From: Isoperla grammatica
Lineage: Eukaryota; Arthropoda; Insecta; Plecoptera; Perlodidae
DNA length: 64,000 nucleotides
Assembly: GCA_945910005.1 (NCBI GenBank)
Contig: OX246748.1
Coordinates: forward strand, 17,277,368 to 17,341,367
Direction of reading: 5' to 3'
The notes under the pieces were generated by a model, which was not told the origin of the DNA, ran no database searches, and worked only from the letters and a program-made list of their open reading frames with translations. The stretch's first letter is position 1; every line of letters begins with the position of its first letter. Below are positions 25,604 to 55,790 of the stretch, one piece after another. The translations under genes were made by a program, and so were the position numbers.

Positions 25604-26833
25604 TCATACCGAAACCTTTCGCTTCAAGTTCTCCGCAAGTTTGTCCATGAATTCAAAGGTATTCAAATAGTCGGAACGTTGCACGTCGTTCATTCCCTTG
25701 ATGCAAATCGCAAGATCCTTCGTCATGAAGCCGGTTTCGATCGTTTCGATGCAGACCGCCTCCAACTTTTCGGCGAAATCCTTCAGCGGAGCATTGCCGT
25801 CGAGTTTAGCCCGGTGCAGCAGGCCCTGAGTCCAGGCGAAGATTGAGGCGATGGGATTGGTGGACGTTTCCTTCCCCTGCTGGTAGAACCGGTAGTGCCT
25901 AGTGACGGTGCCATGAGCGGCTTCTGCCTCCACTGTCTTCCCGTCGGGACAGAGAAGCACGGAAGTCATCAGGCCTAGCGATCCGTAACCCTGGGCAACC
26001 GAGTCGGACTGTACGTCACCGTCGTAGTTCTTGCACGCCCACACGAAACCTCCCTCAGACTTCATGGCGTAGGCCACCATGTCGTCGATGAGTCTGTGCT
26101 CGTACCAGATCTTCTTCGCCTCGTACTGAGACCGGTAGTCCTTCTCGTAAATCTCTTGAAAGATGTCCTTGAATCGGCCGTCGTATTTCTTTAATATCGT
26201 GTTCTTGGTGCTCAAGTACAGGGGGTACGTACGGTCGAGGGCGTATTTGAACGAGGCGTGGGCGAAATCGATGATTGACGCGTCGGTGTTGTACATGCCG
26301 AGCGCAATACCCGGTCCCTCGTATTCGTGGACAACGTACGAGATGGTGCCGTCACCACTTGACGGAGTGAACTTGAATTCAAGTTTACCTGGACCAGGAA
26401 CGACAAAATCTGTTGCTTTGTATTGGTCGGCGTGAGCATGACGCCCTATGATGATGGGTTTATTCCAACCAGTCACTAACCTAGGAATGTTCTTACAGAT
26501 GATGGCTTCTCTAAATACAGTACCGCCAAGAATGTTACGAATGGTACCGTTCGGTGATTTCCACATCTTTTTCAGCTTGAATTCTTCAACTCGTTTTTCG
26601 TCTGGTGTTATCGTTGCACATTTTATGCCGACATTGTACTTGAGAATTGCATTGGCACAGTCAATAGTAATTTGGTCATCTGTCTGGTCTCGCGATTCAA
26701 TGCCCAGATCATACGTATGAAGCTCGATGTCCAAGAAAGGTAAAATGAGCTTTTCTTTGATCAAATCCCAGATGATTCTTGTCATTTCGTCCCCAAGAAT
26801 ATCGACGACTGGTCCGGCCTTTATTTTGCTCAT
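25604..26833 (-). CDS. IDH1: NADP-dependent isocitrate dehydrogenase, cytosolic type, single exon
   Basis: A complete 409-residue reading frame without introns. It converts isocitrate to 2-oxoglutarate and CO2 with NADP+ as acceptor, supplying cytosolic NADPH. Visible family signatures, in order: GDEMTRIIW near residue 14, the substrate segment [18 protein letters not shown] (about 92-108), the active-site arginine in [12 protein letters not shown] (Arg131, matching human IDH1 Arg132), [36 protein letters not shown], and the NADP loop [12 protein letters not shown]. Length matches animal IDH1 (about 410). The first Met aligns with the family start and there is no mitochondrial presequence, so a cytosolic location is inferred. 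The C-terminus ends RKVSV and lacks an SKL/AKL peroxisomal signal. Two small departures from the usual sequence are FAWTQG (commonly FAWTRG) and KGMNDVQ. Lack of introns in a genome of intron-rich neighbours suggests a retrocopy or intron loss, but the frame is intact. It shares a short upstream gap with CCDC39 on the opposite strand. Confidence 0.96.
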   Translation of the reverse strand: MSKIKAGPVVDILGDEMTRIIWDLIKEKLILPFLDIELHTYDLGIESRDQTDDQITIDCANAILKYNVGIKCATITPDEKRVEEFKLKKMWKSPNGTIRNILGGTVFREAIICKNIPRLVTGWNKPIIIGRHAHADQYKATDFVVPGPGKLEFKFTPSSGDGTISYVVHEYEGPGIALGMYNTDASIIDFAHASFKYALDRTYPLYLSTKNTILKKYDGRFKDIFQEIYEKDYRSQYEAKKIWYEHRLIDDMVAYAMKSEGGFVWACKNYDGDVQSDSVAQGYGSLGLMTSVLLCPDGKTVEAEAAHGTVTRHYRFYQQGKETSTNPIASIFAWTQGLLHRAKLDGNAPLKDFAEKLEAVCIETIETGFMTKDLAICIKGMNDVQRSDYLNTFEFMDKLAENLKRKVSV

Positions 26834-27081
26834 GATTTTAGGCGTAAACTACACTGATTTTGACGAATGAACTGCTTTACTGACACGTCGTAGACTTCAA
26901 AGAGCACGCTTTTAACACTTGTAATATCAAGTCTAGGCCCTTATGCTGATTAGTTTTGAAATAAAAATAGTCTAGTCACTAGCAGTGAAAGTTCAGAGAC
27001 TACGTGACAACTGATTAAACAGTTAAACCACCGCCTGTGTAAGTGGCCAATTATAAGGGGCGTGGGCCACAGCCTGCTAGC

Positions 27082-27095
27082 GTTACCATAGAAAC
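27082..27095 (+). promoter_or_regulatory. X-box-like RFX binding site
   Basis: GTTACCATAGAAAC fits the RFX X-box layout of two imperfect inverted half sites (GTNRCC and RGYAAC) with a 2-bp spacer and one mismatch in the second half. RFX factors drive ciliary genes, and the site is 107 bp upstream of the CCDC39 start codon, a typical position. Confidence 0.65.
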
Positions 27096-27110
27096 GAAAC
27101 GATGACGTTT

Positions 27111-27130
27111 GGTTTGTTGATAAACAAACC
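27111..27130. promoter_or_regulatory. Palindromic forkhead (FOXJ1-like) site
   Basis: GGTTTGTTGATAAACAAACC has perfect 8-bp arms around GATA, giving a forkhead core (TAAACA, TGTTGA) on both strands. FOXJ1-type factors cooperate with RFX at motile-cilium genes. It is 16 bp downstream of the X-box-like site and directly before a TATA-like run. Confidence 0.55.
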
Positions 27131-27201
27131 TATATATTTTGGCGTGGGCAAGGGGGACTGGGGCAGTATTTTTCTTGATTGTTTTGTGTTTTTTATTCGT
27201 C

Positions 27202-45432
<18,231 letters not shown>

Positions 45433-48400
45433 GCAGCCCTCGTGTATCTAGGCTAGTATTAAATTATCATAGAATAGAATCGCCCGTCTAGTCATTTTGT
45501 CAGTATTTATTAAATTATTTTTCATCTTTATGGAAATTTAACTACGTTTTATAGGTAAAAATATTGTAAAAAAACAGTAACGAGTAACATAATTGTGTTA
45601 CATGATTCTGCTTCGGGAATGTTTCATGTTTAGGGTTGCTTTTCTAGGAAAATGTCAAAATGAGAAGGCAGGGATCTGTATGAATCAACAATTTAAGTTA
45701 ACATATTTATTTATTGTGTGAATAATATCAAGCAAAGAAATAAAACAGAGCAAAGAAGGGAAGACATTTCAATCAGTGTAAAAACATTCCACTATTCATA
45801 GTTTAATCATACATTAAGTCAAACATTTAATAAATAAATAAAAGGGTTTAACTTAAAACATAAGCCAGCTTTGTGGTCGCAATGTGATGTTTATCTCAGT
45901 TGGCTCTGGTTTACTGTCAACATTACGACTCACAACCCAAATTCATTTTGTACAGATTTCTTCCTCACTTTCAGGGTCAGTGAACTATTTCTAGTTAGTT
46001 ATCATGTTCACCAAGTGACCAAGTCTGGACTTATTTAAATGCGCAACGAGTCCGCTACCCATTTAAGTTTGTACTAGAAATTGAAAGTGGCCTCCCAATA
46101 AGCGCACACTTTTACACTGCCTTTACTATGAATACAAAATCTGTAAAGAGTGCTATACACTCAAGATTGTACTACAATAAAGATTCATATTCATATTCAT
46201 ATTATTGTAGCTTTAGAAGGCAGTGGTAAGGTGTCAACATAGTCAGTGGACAGACTACAAGCAGCTGTTTTGTTTTGACGTTTCTGTAGGGTACAGCCCG
46301 TACGTTCTCTTAGTATGGAGTGCTTAATTAAGTGACAGGAACCTATGAATGACTCCGGACAAGAAAATCAAGGAAAGATTCACATTGGGTACTTTTCACT
46401 CTGACGAAAACGAGTCAGTGTGACACTGAAACCAAAGTCAAACACGCTCAAGCATAGGTATCGGACAAATTCCTTTTCCCTCATGCTAGTCCAGACTTAG
46501 CCTGCTTGATACGATGATAATGCTTTATTAAAGCCATTGCCTATAAAAAAAAGGTTGCCACTAAGAAAGAGAATGTATCATTGTTTTGAACATCAAAATT
46601 ATTTGAAATTAAAGTGTATAATTAATTACTCATCTCTGCAATAAGCAGCATACTCAGGTACATATTATTGCATAACAAATACGTAACAATATATGGAAGA
46701 AAAATCATACAACTATTATGATGCAATTATTTTAGTATTACATGTTCAGTATTATTAACAGTAGTGATGATATCGGGTACCCGGAAACCGGTTCCGACTT
46801 TTCACACCGGTTCTGTGTAACTACATATCACCACCTTCTTCTTTTCTCACTCACAGTCAGCTATAAACTAGGCCCATCCCATTACAGATCGCACAATAGG
46901 CCACAATAGGCCACGCGTGTTCAAGGACGCGCGCATTGTTCCAGCTTTGAAGAATTATAATAAAGGGCATTTTTGACCTGCTGATTGTAAATTATAACTT
47001 AAAAAAAAAAAAAAAAAAATGGAAAAACTAAGATTACTGGGACCAACTTTTTCCCGCTTCGGAACCGGTTCCGGAGCGGAGGAACCGGTACGAAATTTTT
47101 GGACTCCATGTCATCACTAATAACAGGCATATAAACTTAGTAAGTACGTACATACACAGTATGTACAGTAGCTATATAGCTGTATCGCTCTCCAAGCAGC
47201 ATTACATTTTTATACCAATAGGTATCTATATACTGTATATGGTTAAAGAGAGGCCAAAAGGCTGGTAATATATGAGTGGTAGAAGGATAAACCACAACAG
47301 CTTTCCTGTGTAGACTGATGTGGTTAAAAAATAAATAAAAACAAAAACGAGAAGAACAAGGTTTCCGAGACGTTTCCGTCTTACGTCACCTTGTTCACTC
47401 GGAGTGAGTAGAATATCGACTAACTAACCTAACTTACAAACACTAGCTTGTGCTGTTGACTGTAGGGGGGGGGGGGGGCAGTGGCAGAAAGAACGTCCCA
47501 GGAGACTAAGACGAGAGAGGGGGAGGTAGGGAAATAGTTCACCATCACCTGACGTTTACATTGGGTGGAGTACGAGATTTGATGATCCAATGGTTTGTCA
47601 ATTCCCACCTTTGGAGTTCGTCAGGATTGCAGCTTGTAGGGAGTGATTAAAATATTAATTACATAGGGCCTATACAGTATTATAATAGGCCTAATTATTA
47701 AAAAGCAAAATTTTAAATCAATTCTCCATTACCTCTATTCTACTATGGTTAAGCAAAAAAGCTCTATTCTATAGGTTAATCACAAAACAAAAGTATATTA
47801 TCTAAAATAACATCAATATGGCCTTTTTAGAAAGTAAAACACTATTATCAATTATATACTTTAAATTTCCAGCATACCCTACTTTAAATTAAGTAGAATA
47901 CCGGTATATTACAAACATAGGCCTCTAAAGAAATAAAGATAATTTGCAAATAAGCAACATAAAAACAAGAATTAAGACACCTTACACTTAGCTTCTTTTT
48001 ACACTAGGTCTAAATAAAAATGAGTGAATCATTAATGTTTTGTTAAATAAATAAATATGGTCTGCAAACTTAACTAGGGTTCCAACAAAAAATATTAAGT
48101 AAGCATGGACCCATAACCGACAAGACAAGCTATGTGCAAGTAGCCTCGTGCAGTCCAAGTGTCAACGTTGGATCTATGCACAGTAATAGATTAGTTCCGT
48201 ATTTAAAGAATTAAGACATAACATCGACATTATATGACCTAAATGTTGAGTACGTGGCTATGCAACATGCAGGTTGTTTTCCACTGTCCAGCGCTGAACT
48301 AGCGCTTATATATAAGAACGAAAGTAATCTCGACTTTCCGACAACCATCGCCGAATGCTATGTTTAGGTACAGTCTCAGACATATATTAATTTAATATCA

Positions 48401-48669
48401 TATTTTCTTTGACTTTTTAAAAATGAATGAATTGGCAATCCTATTACCGGCCGACGGAATAAAAAGGCATCTGGCATGGCTGACGGTAACGCGTTACCAA
48501 CGCCAAATTACAACGAAAAAAGTAGTGAGATTACTTTTCCATTACATTGAACATTTTGTAATGAGATTACTGTCAGGTTACTGAAAAGTAATTTCGTTAC
48601 AGTAACGCGGTACTTTCGTTACGTTACGCTTAACACCGGAAAGTAACTAGGCCTACTGTGCCAGTGTGA
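45433..48669. other. Convergent 3' spacer between CCDC39 and ACOT9
   Basis: It must contain the 3' untranslated regions of both genes; several AATAAA (for example 45737 and 46171) and TTTATT (46524) sites are candidates and none stands out. A hAT-like MITE is at 46762-47119 and a G tract at 47466-47478. Confidence 0.5.
46762..47119. mobile_element. hAT-like MITE between CCDC39 and ACOT9
   Basis: Ends TAGTGATGATATCGG and GACATCATCACTA-like (inverted match TAGTGATGA). Subterminal GGAACCGG/CCGGTTCC motifs lie on both sides. Flanks ATTAACAG and AATAACAG match in 7 of 8 positions, an eroded target duplication. Confidence 0.65.
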
Positions 48670-51600
48670 TTACACACGCTTACTATTTAGTCCCATCACT
48701 TGTTGGAAGTGTCGTCTCCCATCCAAGTACATCATGTTCTCTGAAACAGATCACAATTATCAATACTATTTCAAGACAATTCCAAGTTATCATGGACATA
48801 CAATTAGCAGGGATCCACGGATTTACCAATCGTCGATAAAATGAAATCACGAAATTACAAGACAAGTAAATTCAAATGGACATTTATTGAAAGTACACTA
48901 GGTATTGTGGGTGGAATTGTTGTGAAATCCAGAAACGAAACAAAAATTGGGTCCACCAACCCGAAAAAAAAAATGGGCTCGCCAATCCGGCGAGTGGGAG
49001 ACCTGGGTTCGATTCCCAGTCTGCGTTGGTTATTTAATTTCTGGATTTCACAACATGAAAAGCACTAGGTACTACATTTAAATAAATTCAACGTGCTTAC
49101 CAACATGCCAAATGTCGAAGATTTGTGTCACTAGTTCACTGTTTTCCCAAGTCACAGCAATAAGTATTAGGGCTGGTCTTACAATCTCCAAATAGGAAAG
49201 TTATTTGTAGCAATTAAGCTATTAGGAAGATTTCAAGGGTTTTGATTGGTGGTTGCCATGGAGAAAACAAGCTATTCGACGAATAAGTAGTTATTGGGAC
49301 ATTGTGAGACTGGACCTAACTCTACTTATAGTGTGGTTAGAGAATATCTAATGGTAATGGAACACTGTTTGTCAACATACCGTCGTAGGTTTGTGGGATG
49401 ACCTTCATCACTTCCTCCGGCATCTGGAAGGTGTAGTGAAACATGTTGGTAGTCTTGTGATGACCGGAGTGTGGATCGTACACTTCTGCGTATACGACAA
49501 TGTGCATCCAATTTGCCTCGGTGTAGACCAGCTGGAAAAATGTTGTATTTAGTATTTATGTTGTACCAGCACGCACATATATTAGGCCCTAACAATAGAT
49601 AATATTCTGCTGTTTACATATAGAAAATTAATAAGACTTGAAATTGAATCATCTTGAATCTACAAAGTGCTATGATGAATAAATAAATGAATAAATGAAT
49701 AAATAAATGAATAAATAAATAAATAAATAAATAAATACATAAATATATAAATAAATAAATCATTCCAGTGAAGTGGAATAAAGCGGAAGGTTTTGTAGGG
49801 GCCTATTTCGTATTTGCCATGTAGGCCTACCCACTTAAACATTTAGGCCTAAATAAAAATATTTCTGATGTTCTCAAATCACCAGGTTACGAATTATTAT
49901 AACACCGCAATACGTATCTGAAAACATATAGAACAACTGAATGGCCTTGCCACAACTCTTGATAAACAAAACGGAAGACTACGTGTTCTACTTACGTGCG
50001 CAACCATTCTCAGCAACGAGCCAATGCCGACGGGTTGGTGGAAGCTGATGTCGCTGATGTGGGCCAGCTTCGGGCGGTACTTACTACAACCAGAGACAAA
50101 CATTATTTATTAGGCCAATCCACTCGAGTGAGCAGTTACGTGGGAACACAAAAACTATACATCTTCATTTGTGGCTTCAATTGGCCTAGAAATTAATCTT
50201 TTATCTTTTATCCTCTTAATAACAAACCCTAATAATTTATTATCTAGTGAAGCTTCTCTGAAATATTTTTTAACCCAAGCCTTAGCCTCAGTGTACCACG
50301 ATTGTTGTGTTGTTGTTTTCTTATGCCCGTATCTCACTTTACGGAGTCATCAAGCGTCTAGCAGCCCAGTAGAGACACGCCTCCCCGTTCATATCCATCC
50401 ATGCCCTCCGGCATCTCACTTTACGGAGTCATCATGCGTCTAGCAGCCCAGTAGAGACACGCCTCCCCGTTCATATCCAGCCATGCCCTCCGGCCTCTCG
50501 TCAATCACTTCACTTTTGTTAAAACTTAGTTCCAGCACTATGTGCATAACTATGTGCTCCAATTAATTTAGAAAATAAACATGTATAGGCCTACGTATTT
50601 TGTAATTCTACCTCTCGATAATTTTGCCATAATCCAGCAAACTTTTGTAAAACTTTTAACACTAAATTGAGTAATTGGTAGTACGACCTATTAACAAAGT
50701 ATAACACTGTATCAACGTTCAACCCCAAACTTGACTGTCAATTTCCTGTACTCGCAAAGGGGTAATATTATTAATTCAATCCACTTAATTGAGTGTGCAA
50801 TGGCTCATTCACTTGGGAAGCAGGTCCTTAGCCAACAAATATATATATAGCGCTCCACTTGCCTGTAGAAGTAGCCGGTGGTCCAGGCCAGTTCGAGGGC
50901 CTGTCTCATCAGGAAGCCTCCGAACACTCGGTTGTGCATGTTACGATCCTGAAAGAATTCAGCGCATGGTAGCTTACACTCTCGATGACAACCATTAAAC
51001 CCTACAGTTAACTTGTATGAAATCACTTAAAGACTGTAACTGATTTAAGATGTATGATTTAAGTTGTCAGATACATCACTCGACTATTATATTATCCATG
51101 ATGACACCACCTTGTATGTTAACACGTTATGGACTTGAGCTCATTCAGTGCCAGCTGCGCAATTAACGTCGTTTGAATCGATAGCATGTGTGTATGGTAC
51201 ATGGCCGTAAAGTAGTTACTGCATACCTCGCCACGACACAAACATATTCATAATTCCTACATGACATCACAGCGGCCATGATTGCGACACAATTGATGTA
51301 GACCTCTCCTAGATAATTGGTGAACATTATTCAAATTTACTAAATAAGCATAGGCCTAATTTAGAATTTAAAAAGTAGACATAAGTAATACAATTTTATT
51401 TCAAAACCAGGTTGAGTTTTAAAGTACTACAAAGGGTTTTCTGTGTTTTACCATAACATGCTTCAGTTGTTTCTCTCTCCATGACAACGTCAAAGTTTGA
51501 TCACAAATGTGGCCACCATGCGTAAATAAAAATAGGCCTAAATAAATTAAATAAATTCACATTTAGAGTCTACCCACTCAGTAACTAAACTGATTTGCAG

Positions 51601-54600
51601 TGGGGGACTTTAATTTAAAGTGACTAAACCAACCCTGTAGGCTTCGAACACCATCGACGAGTGAGCGATAACCAATCAAAGATCGATATTTCAAATACGA
51701 AACATATGAATCAGTGATTGGACAGTGCGAACACCTGCGAACAAATGCCAGAATCAACAAGGCCGATTCAGAACAACTTTGAATTTATTGAGTGCTTCGT
51801 TGCTAGGACGCCTCCGAATCACCGTTTACTTATTCCAGAAGCCAAGAACTAATGGAATTGAATACACATTAGAAGTTTAAAAACTTCTGGCTGAAGCAGG
51901 ATTTGAACCCGGGACCTTCTGCATTGGAAGCAGGGATGCTAACCACTGGACCAACGAGCCACCTACAGACAGACAGGGCAGGCAGAAAGACGTGACGTAC
52001 GTGGAACCTATGAATGAATAGAGAAGTGGAGCCTCACCTCGGGGTGACAAAGTACGATGTTGCTGAGCGTTGCGTTCTCCATCCACATGCTGTAGGACGG
52101 TAGGGTTCGCTTGTGGAAGGTGGGGTCGTTCAGGTCCACCGTATTGAGGAAGAGATTGTGCATGAGATGCTGCTCGGCCACGTCGGGAACGCTCTTTAGC
52201 AGGGACATCTGCTTCTTGAGCACGCGTCGCTGCTTGCGTCCTGCAACACGATACCAAACATTGACTTTGCACTGTAGGTTATGTACTAGATTTAAGTTGG
52301 CAGTTGTCGAATGCATTACTTCACTATTACATAATCCATGATGACATAATTGGTACGATCAATCTTGATAGTATCGTCCTCAGTAAAATATTATGGCGAT
52401 TTCATTCATCTTCATCATCTGTTGCCACGTCCAACTCTGCGTTGGGTAGGCATTGAAGATAAGCCTCTCCATTAATATTTTGATTTCATTAATAAATTAT
52501 ATTATGTATTTCAGTATACCTGTTTCTAGCATGTCAGGTCAGGAGGTGGCTAGCCACCAGTATTCTTGGACAACAAACTTTTGTATGCTTGCCAGGTCTA
52601 TCATGTTCTCTTCTTCCATTTTTTTCCCCACATCTCACCCCTCTCTTTTAAATAATCTTTCAGATTTACATATTGCTTCAGATACCCTTTTCAAGCCAAG
52701 GACAAGGTCCAAACTATTCTTATAAACGGTAGCTATTATCAGAGACAGAGTGTTAAAATAGCATTTTCGAACTTGAATACTTAAGACTTTAAACACCGGC
52801 TTTGATCGGGATTGACGACTGTTTAAACTAGTAAATACAAATACAAATACAAAGCGTCAAGTTAAATCGGGTAGACACATGAAAAAACTTGATATTACCG
52901 GAAAGTCTGTAACATGTTAACGCAGGTTTTGACTGAGATTGTGTCATACATTTAACAAAATAATACTGTAATGATAATAATAATAATAAAAAAAAAAAAA
53001 TAATAATTAAAGATAATAATAAAGATGAATAGCATAGATGTTGAACGTACTCAGTCCTCCGCTGAATATCTCCTTCTCGCGGTCGGTCTCGGGGACGAGG
53101 GGATTCACGACAGCCGCCGCGGTATTGGTCGAGTTTCGTGCCGCCAAAAGGAAGGTCGCCCTCGTTATCTTGTGCCACTCGCCGCCGTATTTCTACAACA
53201 GTCAACATGTCGGCTCGTGTCAACACTCACCCCCTCCTGTGTATTGCTACACTCGTCAACACCGTACAATGAGAATTACAGAAACTGATGCCCGTCAAAC
53301 TCAAATTATGTGTTTGAATAAAGTGGATCTTCGGAAAAAAAAATGCTGTTTTAATTGAAAATACGTACAGTATTACTAATATTAGGGGATGGAAAAATGA
53401 ACAGTGCTTTTGTCAGACCAACAAATTTATAAGGGCATGCAACAAGCAGGGGACCACTTCAAATTCAAAATTCAAGCCGTAAATCTAGGCATTATATATT
53501 TCCTCTTACTGTTACTGCTCTACTGTAGGCGTAGGTAGGCCTACCTATACTTTTCGTTGTAGCTTTGCAATATCTGTTCAGGTTCTAACCTGGCTTCCAT
53601 ACTAGGCCTAGGCCTACATCATAAAAATAATAAATGACAATGTAAGAACATTTTCTTATTACAATAAATCGATAATACAGACATTTTAAAGTTTAATATC
53701 TAGTAGGTCTGTCATTCAGTAGGAAACTAACGTTACCTGTTCTAACCAAACCGTCGTTTCAATGGATGATTTTCCGACCCACGACACGTGGCCGGACAAT
53801 CGAATATCTGCATCATGCTGCAAGGAGAAACCAAACGTTTACTTAACACGACGAATTTTTTACAAAACTTTAATTAAAACTAGATCATTGTAAGTTGTAA
53901 CGAAACTGTCCGTAAGTTGTTTACCTTTGGTATAACGTCGGTGAAATCGATCTGGTCGACCAAGACAGTAACGATCACGTACGGCGTGGGACCTTCGGGG
54001 TTCTGTTTCGGATTGTGGATATGCTTAAAAGCCACCCAAACTAGAACAGAGATCAAATTTATAATTAATTATAATTTTATGTATTCCATTAAATTATTTA
54101 TTACATTAGTCTGTTTATTACTACCTAGGTTAAAAAAAATGATCCTATGAAATAAGTAAACACTTTCCGCTAAACGTACCAGCAAATATGTCCATATCCT
54201 CCATCAATCGCCCCAACCTCACGTGACCAAGGAACGTGACGTACTTCTCTTGGATTTCCACGTTTGTCGACAGTGGAATAGTTGCTACGCAGTAGCTGTC
54301 CTGCATTGTGCGCGGCTGCAACTCTTCCTGTGAGGTTGGCAACAGTTCCAGGAGATGATGACGGCTGGTCTGGAGGGGTTTGTACCCTCGTTCCAGGCCC
54401 ATGTATTTAATGAGTTCACGTTTCACTGAAAAGTAGAGATAGGCCTATTGAAAAGAATGCACTACTTTCTTGACCAAAATGAGCTTATTGCTTTTTACAA
54501 TTGAATTTACAAACTATAGACCAAGGCCTACTGAAAATGTATTTAAAAATAAATATATATAGGCCTAATAATAAGAAAGCAAGTGTACTCATGTACATAA

Positions 54601-55092
54601 TTTCCCAAAAAACTAAACGTTGCGCCGACTGTTCCATCGCTGAACTCAGAGTTCCGCACTCTTTCAGTCGCTTTTTCGTCTCTTTGATTGATCCCGAATG
54701 TTGCCGCCTTTTTTAATGTTCAGAATGCTTTTTTTACCAATCATGATAACGTTAACATGTACACGAACTGACAGCCAAGAGTATACACGTATAGTAAGAT
54801 ACACGCATTTGCCCATCCCTACTAGCAACGATCTTCTTTGCAACAGTGAATAGCTAGGCTATTCATGTAAGAGAGAATAAAGTTTCTGTTTTATTCTATG
54901 TAAGAGCAACTACTGAACATTGAGAGGGATTGATATGTAATATAGGCCTAGTTGCATGTTATATAGTGGAGGCTAGAAAATCTATGCATTCTATGCTTCT
55001 TTGCTCAGATGAACGTACCTTCAGTAACAGTTTTTGCTGCGTTAGTATCCGCATCGCTGCTTGTAGTCAGGAACTTCTCGGTGTGTGCAAAA
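48670..55092 (-). CDS. ACOT9: Acyl-CoA thioesterase 9-like, mitochondrial (5' exon missing)
   Basis: Ten minus-strand exons join in phase to about 418 residues: 55019-55092, 54180-54425, 53925-54040, 53737-53817, 53051-53192, 52038-52240, 50863-50948, 49996-50083, 49381-49531, 48670-48740. Human ACOT9 is about 406-439, so only a short N-terminal piece with the start codon and mitochondrial presequence is unplaced, upstream of 55092. The enzyme hydrolyses acyl-CoA to free acid and CoA and has two tandem HotDog domains. Supporting motifs are [29 protein letters not shown] (first HotDog), [46 protein letters not shown] (second HotDog), [24 protein letters not shown] and YLDGRRHF near the end. 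The intron after exon 50863-50948 must use a GC donor; any GT nearby gives an immediate stop. A SINE lies about 75 bp downstream of the 52038 donor. The gene is convergent with CCDC39. Confidence 0.92.
48905..49062. mobile_element. Foldback element containing a tRNA-like stretch, 9-bp direct repeats
   Basis: Flanked by CACTAGGTA at 48896-48904 and 49063-49071. GTTGTGAAATCCAGAAA at 48919-48935 is inverted at 49038-49054. Between them is a B-box-like GGGTTCGATTCCC. It lies upstream of the last ACOT9 exon, in its last intron. Confidence 0.55.
49676..49762 (+). repeat. (AATA)n microsatellite in an ACOT9 intron
   Basis: AAATAAATGAATAAAT units; short and interrupted. Confidence 0.88.
50326..50490 (+). 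repeat. 82-bp direct duplication in an ACOT9 intron
   Basis: ATCTCACTTTACGGAGTCATC..GCGTCTAGCAGCCCAGTAG occurs at 50331 and 50413 with few differences. Confidence 0.88.
51541..51963 (-). mobile_element. tRNA-derived SINE, family 2, full-length copy
   Basis: On the minus strand it starts with a tRNA-like head (GTGGCTCGTTGGTCCAGTGG, B-box GGGTTCAAATCC). The body includes AGCAACGAAGCACTCAATAA and CCAATCACTGATTCATATG, and it ends GTGGGTAGACTCTAAATGTG plus ATTTATTT-type tail. It lies in an ACOT9 intron. Confidence 0.85.
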
Positions 55093-55170
55093 CTTGATTA
55101 AAAAACAAAAAGTTAATAAAACAATTGTTCGACATTTCCGAAATCAAAGGGGAGTCTAGTTTTTTCTATC

Positions 55171-55305
55171 TTAAGGTCGGTGCACAATAGCCCGGGAATG
55201 AGCTTTCTGTTACTGTTAACGTTATTGGGCAATGTTAAATCATAGCGAACTTTCCCGTTACCATTACCGGAGGAGCGTCTTCCCGGGCGTATTGTGCACT
55301 GAGGA
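55171..55305. mobile_element. MITE with GGTCGGTGCACAATAGCCCGG end
   Basis: Left end TTAAGGTCGGTGCACAATAG, right end inverted TCAGTGCACAATACGCCCGG. TTAA is present at the left junction only. Confidence 0.6.
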
Positions 55306-55329
55306 CAAGTTAGGAGATGGAGGTATGTG

Positions 55330-55790
55330 GAAGATAGGTTAGGGAATGTGGTAAGGGCTTATGATAGTGTTACAGCAATGGTGGGGGAACTAGGTTGGGA
55401 GTCCTTAGAGGAGAGACGGAGGAGTGATAGGATGTGTAATTTATATAGAGCAGCTAAGGGGGAAGGGAGGGTGGGGGGAAATCCAGAGCAGGTTGCAAGA
55501 AGGAGTTTATAGAGGGAGGGGGGATCATAATTGGAAGTTTCAGCGTCGGGTAGTGAGAAGTGATCTGGGTAGGTTTGGTTTTGTTGAGAGAACGGTAAGG
55601 GAATGGAATGAGTTACCCGAGGAGGTTGTTGAGAGCGAGTCAGTAAGGGAATTTAGAAATAGATTGACGAAAAGGAGGTGATGAGGGAGGGTGGGGAGGG
55701 GGCAGGTTTGGATAGGTTGCCACCGGGTAGTTGTGGCCCATTTGCAGCCTTTAAGTGTTTAATCTAAATCTAAATCTAAATCTGAGCCTT
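55330..55790 (+). mobile_element. 5'-truncated LINE, 3' end of reverse-transcriptase ORF and tail
   Basis: Encodes pieces of a non-LTR element C-terminus: AYDSVTAMVGELGWESLEERR, then GFVERTVREWNELPEEVV, a CR1/Jockey-like ending, with a stop at 55681. It finishes with an (AATCTA)n tail at 55757. The frame is broken between the two segments. Confidence 0.8.

Larger units (their letters stand above)
26834..27201. promoter_or_regulatory. Shared divergent promoter region of IDH and CCDC39
   Basis: The 368 bp between the two start codons must contain both 5' leaders and core promoters. Toward CCDC39 there is a GC/CACCC-like box (GGGGCGTGGG near 27057), an X-box-like site, a TGACG element near 27103, a forkhead palindrome and a TATA-like run at 27131-27140, about 60 bp before the CCDC39 ATG. 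The IDH side is AT-rich with no clear TATA box. Confidence 0.6.

Noticed and set aside
55327..55681. Short host genes of 61 and 85 codons
   Set aside because: Sequence and 3' tail match the C-terminal end of a non-LTR retrotransposon, repeated at 28765-28990.
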